From contig NC_077237.1 in the NCBI RefSeq assembly GCF_947179165.1, positions 86,342,341 to 86,406,340 of the forward strand: a stretch of 64,000 bases of DNA, given 5' to 3'. Under the pieces are notes generated by a model. It had not been told where the DNA came from and did not search any database. It was given only the letters and a program-made list of their open reading frames with translations. The DNA comes from Solanum dulcamara (taxonomy: Eukaryota > Streptophyta > Magnoliopsida > Solanales > Solanaceae). Positions 33,910-43,823 of this stretch are shown here, one piece after another (position 1 is the stretch's first letter; each line of letters starts with the position of its first letter). The translations under genes were made by a program, and so were the position numbers.

Positions 33910-36459
33910 ATGTCACACACTTCTTCTTCCAAAATTCACAAGTACGATGCTTTTCTGAGTTTTAGAGGTGAAGATATACGTAGAACCTTTGTGAGTCATC
34001 TCTATAACGCTTTAATACAAAGAAGAATTGATGTTTTTAAAGACGATGAACGTCTCGAAACCGGAAAATCAATTCATGATGAACTACCGAAAGCCATAGA
34101 AGAGTCTAAATTTGCTATAGTGATATTTTCCGAAAGCTATGCATCGTCAAAATGGTGTCTAGAAGAGCTTGCACACATTATAAAGTGTCGAAAGGAATTG
34201 GACCAAATCGTAATTCCTATTTTCTATAATGTGAAACCATCAGATGTAAGCCATCAAAATCCCCCTTTTGCAGAGTCTTTTTCCGAACATGAGAAAAAAT
34301 ACAAGGACGATATGGAGAAGATTCAAAGATGGAGGGATGCATTTGCAGTTTCTGGGAAAATATCAGGGTACCATTTGCAAAATTACAAGTAAGATTACTT
34401 TTCTTTTTCTTATTACTCCCCCTCAGTCACAAAGACACGAAGTTTAAGAAATAAAAAGAGATTTTGTGTTCTTAAAACTTGTCATGTAAATGTTGGAATT
34501 GGAAAATTTACTAAATATACAAAGAAGCACTCCTTGAGGTCGGACCCTTTCCGAACTCTGCGCATAGCGAGAGTCTTAGTGCACCAGGTTGCCCTTTTAT
34601 ACAAAGAAGCACTCTCTTATGGACAAATCAAAAAGGAAAGTAAGACACTTCGCTTGTGTATGAACATGTGATCAGGAATTGAAATCCTCCATAAAACATG
34701 ATTTTGGAATGTTGGATTTGGGACGAACCATAGCTTTTGGAAAATATCACTATACAAATCATGATTCCAAATCAAAATACTGATTAGAAATCATGACTTC
34801 ATATTGCATGGCCATATAAAACCTTAAATTGGGATAGAAGGAGTAGTATTTTTCCAGCTTTGCCATCATGGGTAATTCAAGAAACATAGTGTTTTCTAAT
34901 TGCTGTGCAAGAATAATTAAAAGTAATAAAATAAGGTATAATATAATAAAAGAGAGCATACACTAGGTTACGAAATATAAAGAACTCTATAATCTTATAT
35001 TCTCTTTGTTTCAATTTATGTGACACACTTCTTTTGTAGTCCGTTGAAAAAAAAATGTCATCTTTCTATAATTACAAATAATTTAACTTTAGAATTTTCT
35101 TTTTAACCTTAATAAAATAATTTATAGTCACACAAATGTCTAAGATTTATTTTACACCAAAAGTCATTTTTTTCTTTTTAAAATTTTGTGTCAAATCAAA
35201 TAATGTCACATAAATTGAGACAAAATAGTATTCGATTTCTAAATTTCGATCTAAGTAGTTGTTCTTTTCATTGTAACATTTAGGGATGAGGCAGATTGCA
35301 TCAAAAAGGTTGTTGACAAACTAATCTCACTGTTACATATTGAATCCGATGAGGACGACGACGAGATTTCTTCCGTTGGAATACGGGGCATGGGCGCTAA
35401 ATCTCCGATTCTTATTGACGGAGGCAAAATGGTATTGTTTCTTTTATAATTCGAATCCATGACCAGTCCAACCCAACCTGATAAGAAAGGGCCAAGGACT
35501 AGCCTCCCCCTTCATAAGGGTTGTTGGGTGGTTTGGATCCAGGCACAAACCACCCAACATGTAGTTATGTATTTGCATGAATGCAAAAAAATTGACTAAT
35601 TGTACAATGAAAATATGGGGCTTATCGTGTGTTTTGTGTATGGTGGAATGCGCGGCCAATTGTAGCTAGTCATGTCAAATGAGCTGGATTGGCCTGTGCT
35701 GAGCCCAAGCAGACACCATAAGAATAGGTCAGGCCAGCTACTAGCCGGGCCCATTCATATGGGCTGTTGAGTTGTCTATAGGACCTTTTCGATTTGTTTT
35801 CCAATTTATGATGTCTTATGTTTGTGATTTGATCTGTCAAATAGAGTATTTCATCTGATAAGAAGACGGGGAAAAAATGTTTTATGATAGCAGCGAGGGC
35901 ACTTGATATTGAATGGAGTAATAATCCAGACTATTGGGAATGGTTATCTCACTCTGACTCCAGGTTTTATTTATTCGCGGTTCCTTTCCATGTATTCATA
36001 AAAAAAATTGAAAGAAATTAGTAATAATTATTGAGCAAGGTGAATTTTTTTTGTAGATTCGTGGAAGTGGCTAAACTCAAGTGGGTTTGTTGGCTTGATA
36101 TTCGAGGCAAAATTGAAACTCGAAGACTGTCAAAAAGAACCAAATATGTTGCTTATCTAGTGTTCAAATTGGAAAATAAATTCCATGGCCTTGAAACTGT
36201 TAATGCAGTTGTTAGATTTGTTGATTCTATGAGTGTAAAAGAAGCAGAGAGACGAGCTAGTGTTGTGCATTTTTCAGGACAAGGACCTAGAGAGACACTA
36301 CCCTTCAAAAGAGGTGATGGATGGATGGAATTAAAAATGGGAGACTTTTTCAATGATGCGGGAGAAGATGGAGATGTTGATGCACGATTAATGGAGACTG
36401 AGCATCTCGAAGCAAAAGGTGGCCTCATTGTTCAAGGAGTGGAGTTTCGTCCTCAATGA
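33910..36459 (+). CDS. TIR-PP2 protein, copy A (TIR domain fused to phloem protein 2/Nictaba-like lectin)
   Basis: Four exons join in frame, 382 aa: 33910-34388, 35284-35431, 35845-35963 and 36057-36459, all GT..AG. Residues 11-150 form a TIR domain: YDAFLSFRGEDIRRTF, BB loop DDERLETGKSI (45-55), and SESYASSKWCLEEL with the presumed NADase Glu at 86 (WCLxEL). Exon 2 (DEADCIKKVV, then an acidic linker and GMGAKSPILIDGGKM) begins like the TIR-NBS junction of TNL receptors, but no NB-ARC follows. Residues 210-382 are a PP2 domain: KKCFMIAARALDIEW, DYWEWLS, VCWLDIRGKI, and a C-terminus with KRGDGWMELKMGDFF and EHLEAKGGLIVQGVEFRP. Arabidopsis PP2-A5 to A8 have this TIR-PP2 design and are linked to defence. 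Predicted cytosolic/nuclear, with no signal peptide or TM. A truncated Au SINE lies in intron 1. The second copy is at 39934. Confidence 0.92.
34533..34598 (+). mobile_element. 5'-truncated Au-type SINE with 16-bp target-site duplication
   Basis: It has the 3' end of the Au SINE (GGTCGGACCC, CTCTGCGCATAGCGAGAG, CACCAGGTTGCCCTTTT), flanked by ATACAAAGAAGCACTC at 34517-34532 and 34599-34614. Intron 1 of copy B has the empty site (near 40547-40565). Confidence 0.9.
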
Positions 36460-36622
36460 AGAAGAGAGGAATCCGTCCAAAAATGGCGCTACATTTTTTT
36501 GTTTTTAGAAGAGTATAACAACATTATGAGCATCTATTTCTTCCCAAGTAATTTATAAACAATTCAAAGCTTAAATTCTACTAGCTCGTTTCATCTCAAA
36601 TTATATGTCATAATTTTTTTAA

Positions 36623-37443
36623 CGGAAAAGGGTCAAAATTACCCTGAACTTTGAAAAATAGTTTATCCATGCCCTTCGTTATATTTTAGGGTCAATTATA
36701 CCCTTATTGTTATACTTTGGGCCAAATATGCCCTTGAGTATAACAGAGTGCCACGTGTCGGCCTCTCAGTGACCAACTTATTTTCCCTTTTAAATATGTT
36801 TTTTTATTTATTTTTAAATCTGTTTTTTATTTGTTTTTAAATCTGTTTTTAAAATTTATTTTTTTAAATCTATTTTTAAAAATATGTTAATTTTAAAAAA
36901 CAGATTTTTTTAAAAAAAGATAAAAAACAGATTTTAAAAAAAAAGTTTTTTTTTAAAAAAGATAAAAAACAGATTTTAAAATAAAAAAGATAAAAAACAG
37001 ATTTTTTTAAAAAAAGATTAAAAACAGATTTTAAAATAAAAAGATTTTAAATCTGTTTTTAAAATTTATTTTTTTAAATCTATTTTTTAAAATATATTTT
37101 TTTATTTGTTTTTAAAATCTTTCTTTTTTTTAAATCTTTTTTTTATCTTTTTTAAAAAAATCTGTTTTTTTAAAATTAACATATTAAAAAAAATAGATTT
37201 AAAAAAATAAATTTTAAAAACGTATTTAAAAACAAATAAAAAACAGATTTAAAAACAAATAAAAAAACACATTTAAAAGGAAAAATAAGTTGTCCACTGA
37301 GAGGCCGACACGTGGCACTCTGTTATACTCAAGGGCATATTTGGCCCAAAGTATAACAATAAGGGTATAATTGGCCCTAAAGTATAACGAAGACATGAAT
37401 AAACTATTTTTCAAAGTTTAGGGGTAATTTTGACCCTTTTCCG
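36623..37443. mobile_element. 821-bp foldback MITE, Mutator-like (9-bp TSD)
   Basis: The element runs from CGGAAAAGGGTCAAAATTAC to its near-perfect reverse complement ending TTTTGACCCTTTTCCG. It is flanked on both sides by TTTTTTTAA (36614-36622 and 37444-37452), a 9-bp duplication as made by MULEs. The inverted arms extend across almost the whole element: about 170 bases of unique arm (including TGCCACGTGTCGGCCTCTCA), then mirrored A/T-rich 'aaatctgttttt' blocks. No transposase. Confidence 0.88.
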
Positions 37444-37699
37444 TTTTTTTAAATAGTTATCTTGAGTTTTTTGTCATTTTAAAAGTTCAAGATAATTTTT
37501 CTTTTAATCTAGAGACTAGTAATTATGCTTGAAACTACGAACGGTTCAATACATAAGTAGAGAAAATATTCAATTAAAAAAGATTATATAAATAAGACTA
37601 AGATAATCAAAACTTCTTCCTAATCAAGGTTTTTCTAAGGGACATGTAAAGTAATAAACACGACAGAGACTAAGAAGATAGAACAACAAAACCCTTCTT

Positions 37700-37900
37700 T
37701 TATTTGAAATGTAGACTTTCAACCATATACTTTGATAGTTCAATGGACGATACGAAGGCTGATGGCATAGGCTGGTAACCTCTATTATACATGCAACTGT
37801 GGAGGGGTGCCCGTCTAAGGTCGGTCCAGGTAGTCAAACCTACGTCATTATTTGTTACAGAGGGCACCTGCGTTTTCGCGTAACCCCTACCCAATACTTA
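37700..37900. other. unassigned GC-richer segment
   Basis: About 130 bases (37770-37895) are clearly less AT-rich than the flanks and contain 'ggaggggtgcccgtctaagg' and 'gagggcacctgcgttttcgc'. A 64-codon frame exists on the minus strand but matches nothing I recognise. From 37910 the unit-3 flank of the TIR-PP2 array starts. Confidence 0.3.
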
Positions 37901-38469
37901 TACAATATAATCATAAAAATCAATACAATCTATACAAATATTATATCCACAAACAATATGATATAATAAAATAATATCGATACATATTAAAATCAACAAT
38001 CCAAAGAGAGTTTATTTATTTAGAAGTAGTAAGTTGATTGTGACATAACTAAAACACATTCAATCGAGTTGCCCAAAAGTCCAATCAATTAACTCAAAGA
38101 CCAAATCAAATTGAGTGACAAAAAAATCAAACAAACCGACATTTAATAAGGTTGTTAACTATTTTCTCTAAATACTTTTTCCGGAACGACACCTGAAGTT
38201 GTTGGAAATTTCGAAGAATTGATGTTGCAGAGCTAATAGCCACAAGGCAATAAAGTTTTTTCAAGTAGCAAGCTAAGGGTCGTTTGGTAGTTGATTAGAG
38301 TTATGCATGTGTTAATATTGCATGAGTTAGTTACGTGAATTTTTATGTATTATTATATGTAGAGTTGATTAATTATTCATATATTGATTAGTAATGTATT
38401 ACTTATTCCACATTCTATCATGCAAAAAATAATTAATAAATATATTTCCTTATAACTTATACATATATT

Positions 38470-38655
38470 CAGTGGCGGAGCCAGATTTTTTAATAAGGGG
38501 GTTAAAAATCTAAAAAATTAGATAGTGAACTAGCCGAATGAGGTTCAACATCTACTATATATATCAAAAATTATTTTAACTATGTATAAATAGTATAAAT
38601 TTTCGTCGAAGGAGGTTTGGATGAACCCCCTCACTGTAAGGTGGCTCCGCCCCTG
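38470..38655. mobile_element. hAT-type MITE with 8-bp TSD
   Basis: 186 bp from CAGTGGCGGAGCCA to TGGCTCCGCCCCTG, flanked by CATATATT at 38462-38469 and 38656-38663. The 8-bp duplication identifies the hAT superfamily. It has no coding capacity. Partial relatives lie at 16033, 19310, 19848, 59340 and 62808. Confidence 0.92.
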
Positions 38656-38907
38656 CATATATTAGTTATGCAGGGTTTCCAAATTGCAAATCAAATACTG
38701 AAGAATTGGATGAAGAAATTTATATGGAATAATCCGAGGGGTCTATGGTTTGCCTGATAAAGAAAAAAAAGTGTGCAAACTTGTTATAAGTTACTTTATG
38801 CACTAAAACAAGCACTCAAACAGTGGCACACAAAGTTTAACCAAACTATATATGTTGGTAAATAGATTAATTAAGATTATTTTATATATAAATTACTTCG
38901 ACATGCT

Positions 38908-39138
38908 ATGGTGTCCTGGGGCTGTCTCGCGAAGATCTTCGATCCGAACCTTTGCATCTACTCTCTCTTAGAGGATGAACCACGCCTTCGCTATCGCAAG
39001 AATATAGCGATCGAAGAACTATGGCTCAGCTGCTTCATGTATACCGTATTGCCCGAAGGGGGCATGCTGCAAGAGCGTATCTCTGAATTAGCTATCAAAC
39101 ATATGGTATTACTCGGGTTGTTTGGTAGAGTGTATTAG
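38908..39138 (+). other. GC-richer ORF-bearing insert of unknown origin
   Basis: A 76-codon frame whose first ~67 residues look like real protein: FDPNLCIYSLLEDEPRLRYR, then IEELWLSCFMYTVLPEGG and LQERISELAIKHM. About half of its bases are G or C, against roughly 30 percent around it. Sequence character changes back to AT-rich MITE-like DNA ('gtttggtagagtgtattag') near 39118. The matching flank of copy A lacks it. It could be a captured exon or organelle-derived DNA. I do not recognise the family. Confidence 0.4.
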
Positions 39139-39544
39139 CAAAAATAATGCATGCATTAACTTGATGTATTAGTACTTAGTAGTACCTTGTTTGGTACACT
39201 TTTTCATGCTATATATGTGCATTAGTTATACGCTCTATTGTGTATTAAAGTATGTATTGCTAATACCATGGATTTCTAGGTATTAGTAATGCAAATGGAT
39301 TTAATCCATGCATTAGCATGGTTAAAGATTCAATTGTCCCTCAAAACCTTTTTTTACATCTTTTCCACCATATTTGTGAAGGGTATCTTTGTAAATAAAT
39401 ATTTTTAATTTTTTTTATATAATGCAAGTTATTTTTAATATACCAAACCACACAATGCATAGGACAAATATCTTCATAATTAATGCAAGCATAACTAATA
39501 CAAGCATTACCGATACATTCTATTTAACATTATTCTTATACGCT

Positions 39545-39664
39545 CTTGGAAACAGCCTCTGACAGAAATGCAAGGTAAGGCTGCATACAATAGACCCTTG
39601 TGGTCAGTCCCTTTCTCGAACCCTGCGCATAGCGATAGCTTTAGTGCACTGAACTGCTCTTTTT
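39545..39664 (+). mobile_element. Au-type SINE, 5'-truncated
   Basis: AAACAGCCTCTGACAGAAAT, GGTAAGGCTGCATACAATAG, ACCCTGCGCATAGCG and a TTTTT end match the Au SINE body. It sits 270 bases before the copy-B start codon. The internal promoter region is missing. Confidence 0.85.
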
Positions 39665-39933
39665 ACTCTATCAACGCCCAACGTCTAAGTCAAAAGTCTT
39701 CTTACCTGTTTCAGTACGTAATCTTTAATTTCCCTCATTAATGAAAAAAGTAGGGTACATTTTTTATGACTTGAAATAGGAAGATGATACGAAGTTCCCA
39801 TAAAGACTATGAATGAATAGTAAAAAGGTGAAGTCTTGCTCTTAATAAATTTGATATTTGTGAAGTCTTGTTCTTTATTATTAAGTTGAGAATTTGCATG
39901 TTAGTCTTTAACAATCACTAATATTCTTCAACA

Positions 39934-42900
39934 ATGTCACACACTTCTTCTTCCAAAATTCATAAGTACGATGCTTTTTTGAGTTTTAGAGGTGAAGATA
40001 CACGTAGAACCTTTGTGAGTCATCTCTATAACGCTTTAATACAAAGAAGAATTGATGTTTTTAAAGATGATGAACGTCTAGAAACTGGAAAATCAATTCA
40101 TGATGAACTACCGAAAGCTATTGAAGAGTCTAAATTTGCTATAGTGATATTTTCCGAAAGCTATGCATCGTCAACATGGTGTTTAGACGAGCTTGCACAC
40201 ATCATAAAGTGTCGAAAGGAATTGGGCCAAATCGTAATTCCTATTTTTTATAATGTGAGTCCATCAGATGTAAGCCATCAAAATCCCCCTTTCAATAAGT
40301 TTTTTTCCGAACATGAGAAAAATTACAAAGACGATATGGAGAAGATTCAAAGATGGAGGGATGCATTTGCAGTGTCTGGGAAAATATCAGGGTACCATTT
40401 GCAAAATTACAAGTAAGATGCCTTTTCTTTTTCTTATACAATTTAAGTCTCTTAATTTGACTGGACATGAAGTTTAAGAAATAAAGAGAGACTTTGTGGT
40501 CTTGAACTTGGAATATAGAATGTTGAAATTGGAAAACTTACTAAATATAAAAAAAGGCACTCTCTTATGCACAAGTCAAAAGAAAAGTAATACACTTAGC
40601 TTGCATATGGAGATGATTTGGACATGTGAAGAGAAGATGCACCAGTAAGAAGGTGCGAGAGGTTGGTTATATAGGGTACGAGGAGAGGCAGAGGTAGGCC
40701 GAAAAAGTATTGGAGTGAGGTGATAAGACAATATATGACCCAGCTCAGGTTACTGAAGACATGACCATAGATAGGAGGGTGTGGAGGACACGTAATAAGG
40801 TAGAAAGTTAGTATATGTAGTGTAGTGTTCTCTTGGTTAGAGTGGTTGGTGTTTGTCATTATTGTCATTATACTTGTATTATTGTAGTTCTTATTTTTGA
40901 TATTTCGATTATCGCACTATTTTGTTGTTACTTGCTATATTTTCATCATTGTCGTCATTTTCTTTGTACGTGAATTTGTCGAACATGAGGCGAGAGTCTT
41001 TCGAAAATATCATATCTATCTCCATGAGGTAGTGGTAAGGACAACGTTTATTCTTGTTGGATGTTTGCCCTGACTTTCCTAGTACAATTGTGTTTTCCTT
41101 TTCCTAAAAGAAAAACACAGAGTCTCCATATTTGGCTAGTCCTTTTTCTTGTAGGAAAAAGTTTATGACTCTATAAATAGAGGTCCATTCCTATTAACTT
41201 GGTAACGTTCACAATGTAGTTCTAGAGGCTTTGAGAGTTTTGTGTAGGGAGAGAAACCGTGAGACACAAGCATTACGTTAACACTTGTGCGAACCTCTTT
41301 TTATTCCAAGTGAATTATATGATGTTATTTCTCTCTATATTTGGTACCTTCTTTTATATAATAGACTGTTCATCTTCTCTTGAGGATGTAGGTTGGTTGA
41401 CCGAACCACGTTAAATGTTTGTATTTCTTTTGTTATATTTCTTGTTTGTCTTTTTACTCATGGTCTTTCGAAGTTTGCTTTTCTAGCTTCCGCATTACAC
41501 TTGATTATTTCGGTCCTAACAATTATAATCTTCCCAAACACCACTCTTGGAATTTCACTAGGTATGTTGTTGTTGTTGTTAACTTTAAAATTTCTCTTTT
41601 TACCCTCAATGAAACGATTTACAATCACACAAATGTCTTAGGTTCATTTAAAACCACAAATTTCACTAGATATTTTCTTTCTTAAACTTTGTAGCATGTC
41701 AAACAATTTGATATAAATTGATACGAAAGAAAGTATTTGATTTCTAATGTTCGATCTAAATAGTTTTTCTTTTCATTGTAACATGTAGGGATGAAGCAGA
41801 TTGTATCAAAAAGGTTGTTTACAAACTAATGTCATTATTACATATTGAATACCATGAGGATGACAACAATGACGACGACGTTTGTTCCGGTGGAACACGG
41901 GGCATGGGCGCTAAATCTCCAATTCTTATTGATGGAGGGAAAATGGTATTGTTTTTTTTTATAATTTGAATCCTTTTAGTGAAATTCAATAAATACCTAT
42001 ATGTAACGTAAGGGGTGAGTACGCCATTAACTACCCAATGTCAAACTTGTGTGTCACTTGACATTTGAAAATGTCTGAATTGTCAAAACAAAAATCCTAT
42101 TTAGTAATAATTAGTATGATTATCACTATGTAATTCAAGAAAGTAGAAACTTGAACTGATTTTTCTCCTTGAGTTATACATATCATCCGGCACTGACGCA
42201 CCGGATCTCATCATATTGTAATCTTAAAAATATCAAAATATAACAAATACATGTTTTCCTTTGATAGTTTTATTGTGTTATTTTCGTGAATATTAGAATT
42301 GATATGTCATTTATATTCGATTTATTTTCTAATTTCTGATGTTTTATGTTTGTAATTTGACTGTCAAATAGAGTTATTCGCTGGATAAGAAGACGGGAAA
42401 GAAATGTTTTATGGTAGCAGCAAGGGGACTTGAGATTGAATGGGGTGGTACAGCAGAGTATTGGGAATGGATATCTCATCCGGACTCAAGGTTTTATATA
42501 TTCACTCTTCCTTTTCATTATTAGTATAAATTTTTGAAAGGAACTACTTTATTACTACATATAATTTTTTTGTAGATTCTCGGAAGTGGCTAAACTCAAG
42601 AGGGTCTGTTGGCTTGATATTCGAGGCAAAATTGAAACTCGAAGACTGTCAAAAAGAACCAAATATGTTGCTTATCTAGTGTTCAAATTGGAAAATAAAT
42701 TCCATGGCCTTGAAACTGTTAATGCAGTTGTTAGATTTGTTGATTCTATGAGTGTAAAAGAAGCAGAGAGACGAGCTAGTGTTGTGCATTTTTCAGGACA
42801 AGGACCTAGAGAGACACTACCCTTCAAAAGAGGTGATGGATGGATGGAATTAAAAATGGGAGACTTTTTCAATGATGCGGGAGAAGATGGAGATGTTGAT

Positions 42901-42978
42901 GCACGATTAATGGAGACTGAGCATCTCGAAGCAAAAGGTGGCCTCATTGTTCAAGTAGTGGAGTTTCGACCCGAATGA
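39934..42978 (+). CDS. TIR-PP2 protein, copy B
   Basis: Four exons, 385 aa: 39934-40412, 41789-41945, 42372-42490 and 42576-42978, all GT..AG. The TIR (residues 11-150) differs from copy A at about ten positions (for example GEDTRR, WCLDEL, NVSPSD) and keeps the BB loop and Glu-86. The linker exon is three codons longer and acidic (HEDDNNDDDV). The PP2 domain (residues 213-385) has KKCFMVAARGLEIEW, EYWEWIS and VCWLDIRGKI. Exon 4 is identical to copy A over 349 bases, whereas exon 3 differs at 24 of 119 positions. Intron 1 (1376 bp) contains a LINE 3' end with a nested solo LTR, yet both splice sites are intact. The gene looks functional. Role as for copy A: a candidate NAD-cleaving immune TIR joined to a lectin-like module, inferred from family. 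Confidence 0.92.
40590..41590 (+). mobile_element. LINE 3' end in intron 1 of copy B, split by an LTR
   Basis: 40600-40810 gives decayed RTE-LINE C-terminal motifs (RWFGHVKRR-like, [13 protein letters not shown], EDMTIDRRVWRTRNKVES-like). The 3' UTR follows ('gagagtctttcgaaaatatc', 'atgaggtagtggtaagg'). It is interrupted by the LTR at 41055-41521 and ends 'ttcactaggtatgttgttgttgttg' at about 41580. Confidence 0.8.
41055..41521 (+). mobile_element. solo LTR (TGTTGG...CTAACA, 467 bp)
   Basis: Starts TGTTGGATGTTTGCCCTGAC and ends CGGTCCTAACA, with CTCTATAAATAGAGG as a TATA box (about 41170). It is flanked by ATTCT (left) and ATTAT (right), a 5-bp duplication with one mismatch. It has no internal region and is inserted in the LINE tail. 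The same LTR family is at 58512-58981. Confidence 0.85.
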
Positions 42979-43440
42979 AGAACATAAGAATATTCCTTTT
43001 TTTGTTTTGGTTTCATTTGGATTGATTCAAGTACTTTTATATATGGCCCTTCTATAGGAATGCATTGATCGAGAGAATAGAATTTGGTTAGATAATGTGT
43101 GATTGGTAGTAAAGCCGATTTTTTAAATATTTTAATATGATCCTACAAGATTTAGTTTCGTTCAAATGTCGAGATTATCTACATCGACGTCTAGTTATTT
43201 TTAAAAAAATCATGTAAAATAACAGAGTGAGTTGATGGATACACCACATGTCTATAGTATCAATTTTCTGCACTTTGTTTCAATCAACTATTTTCTTCCC
43301 ACACTGTTTTGAAAGGCCAAAGCCTTGTCCAATCTAGAATGCAAACTACACCAGTTCACTATAAGGACATAATTAAGCATTGTGTGATAGTATGAAAATA
43401 AAAGGCACAGTTTCTATTCTGAAACTTGAAGGGGAGCCTT
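42979..43440. other. TIR-PP2 B 3' flank
   Basis: No gene or repeat recognised. Confidence 0.5.
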
Positions 43441-43823
43441 GCTAGCTCCTCTCGATATCATTTACCACCTAACTTAAAAGATTCCAATTATTTTTGGGTT
43501 AAGGGTAAAAAAACACATCTAAACTATCTCTTTTTTTGAGTTTCATAACTAAATTATTAGGACGATGAGTTTTATATCTAAACTATCACTTATTTCTTTG
43601 AAAAATACACCTCTCTTTTTTATTCTACCCTCATCTTGGTGTGTGTATTACACTTTTTCTTTCATGTAAAAAAAATTTGTGACATCACACTTTATATGGA
43701 CAAAAACAAAAATTAAATAAATTATTAGAATTAGTTAAAATTAAAAATTAAAGTATTACTATCTCCCCCCCACCCCCACCCCCATCCCCCCAAAAAATAT
43801 AAAATAAAATATAAATATTTTTC

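Noticed and set aside
36153..36428. 91-codon minus-strand ORF repeated at 42672-42947
   Set aside because: Antisense shadow of the conserved PP2 exon 4, duplicated because the exon is.
37226..37414. 62-codon ORF in the MULE-like foldback
   Set aside because: Encoded by the inverted arm of a MITE; no transposase motifs.
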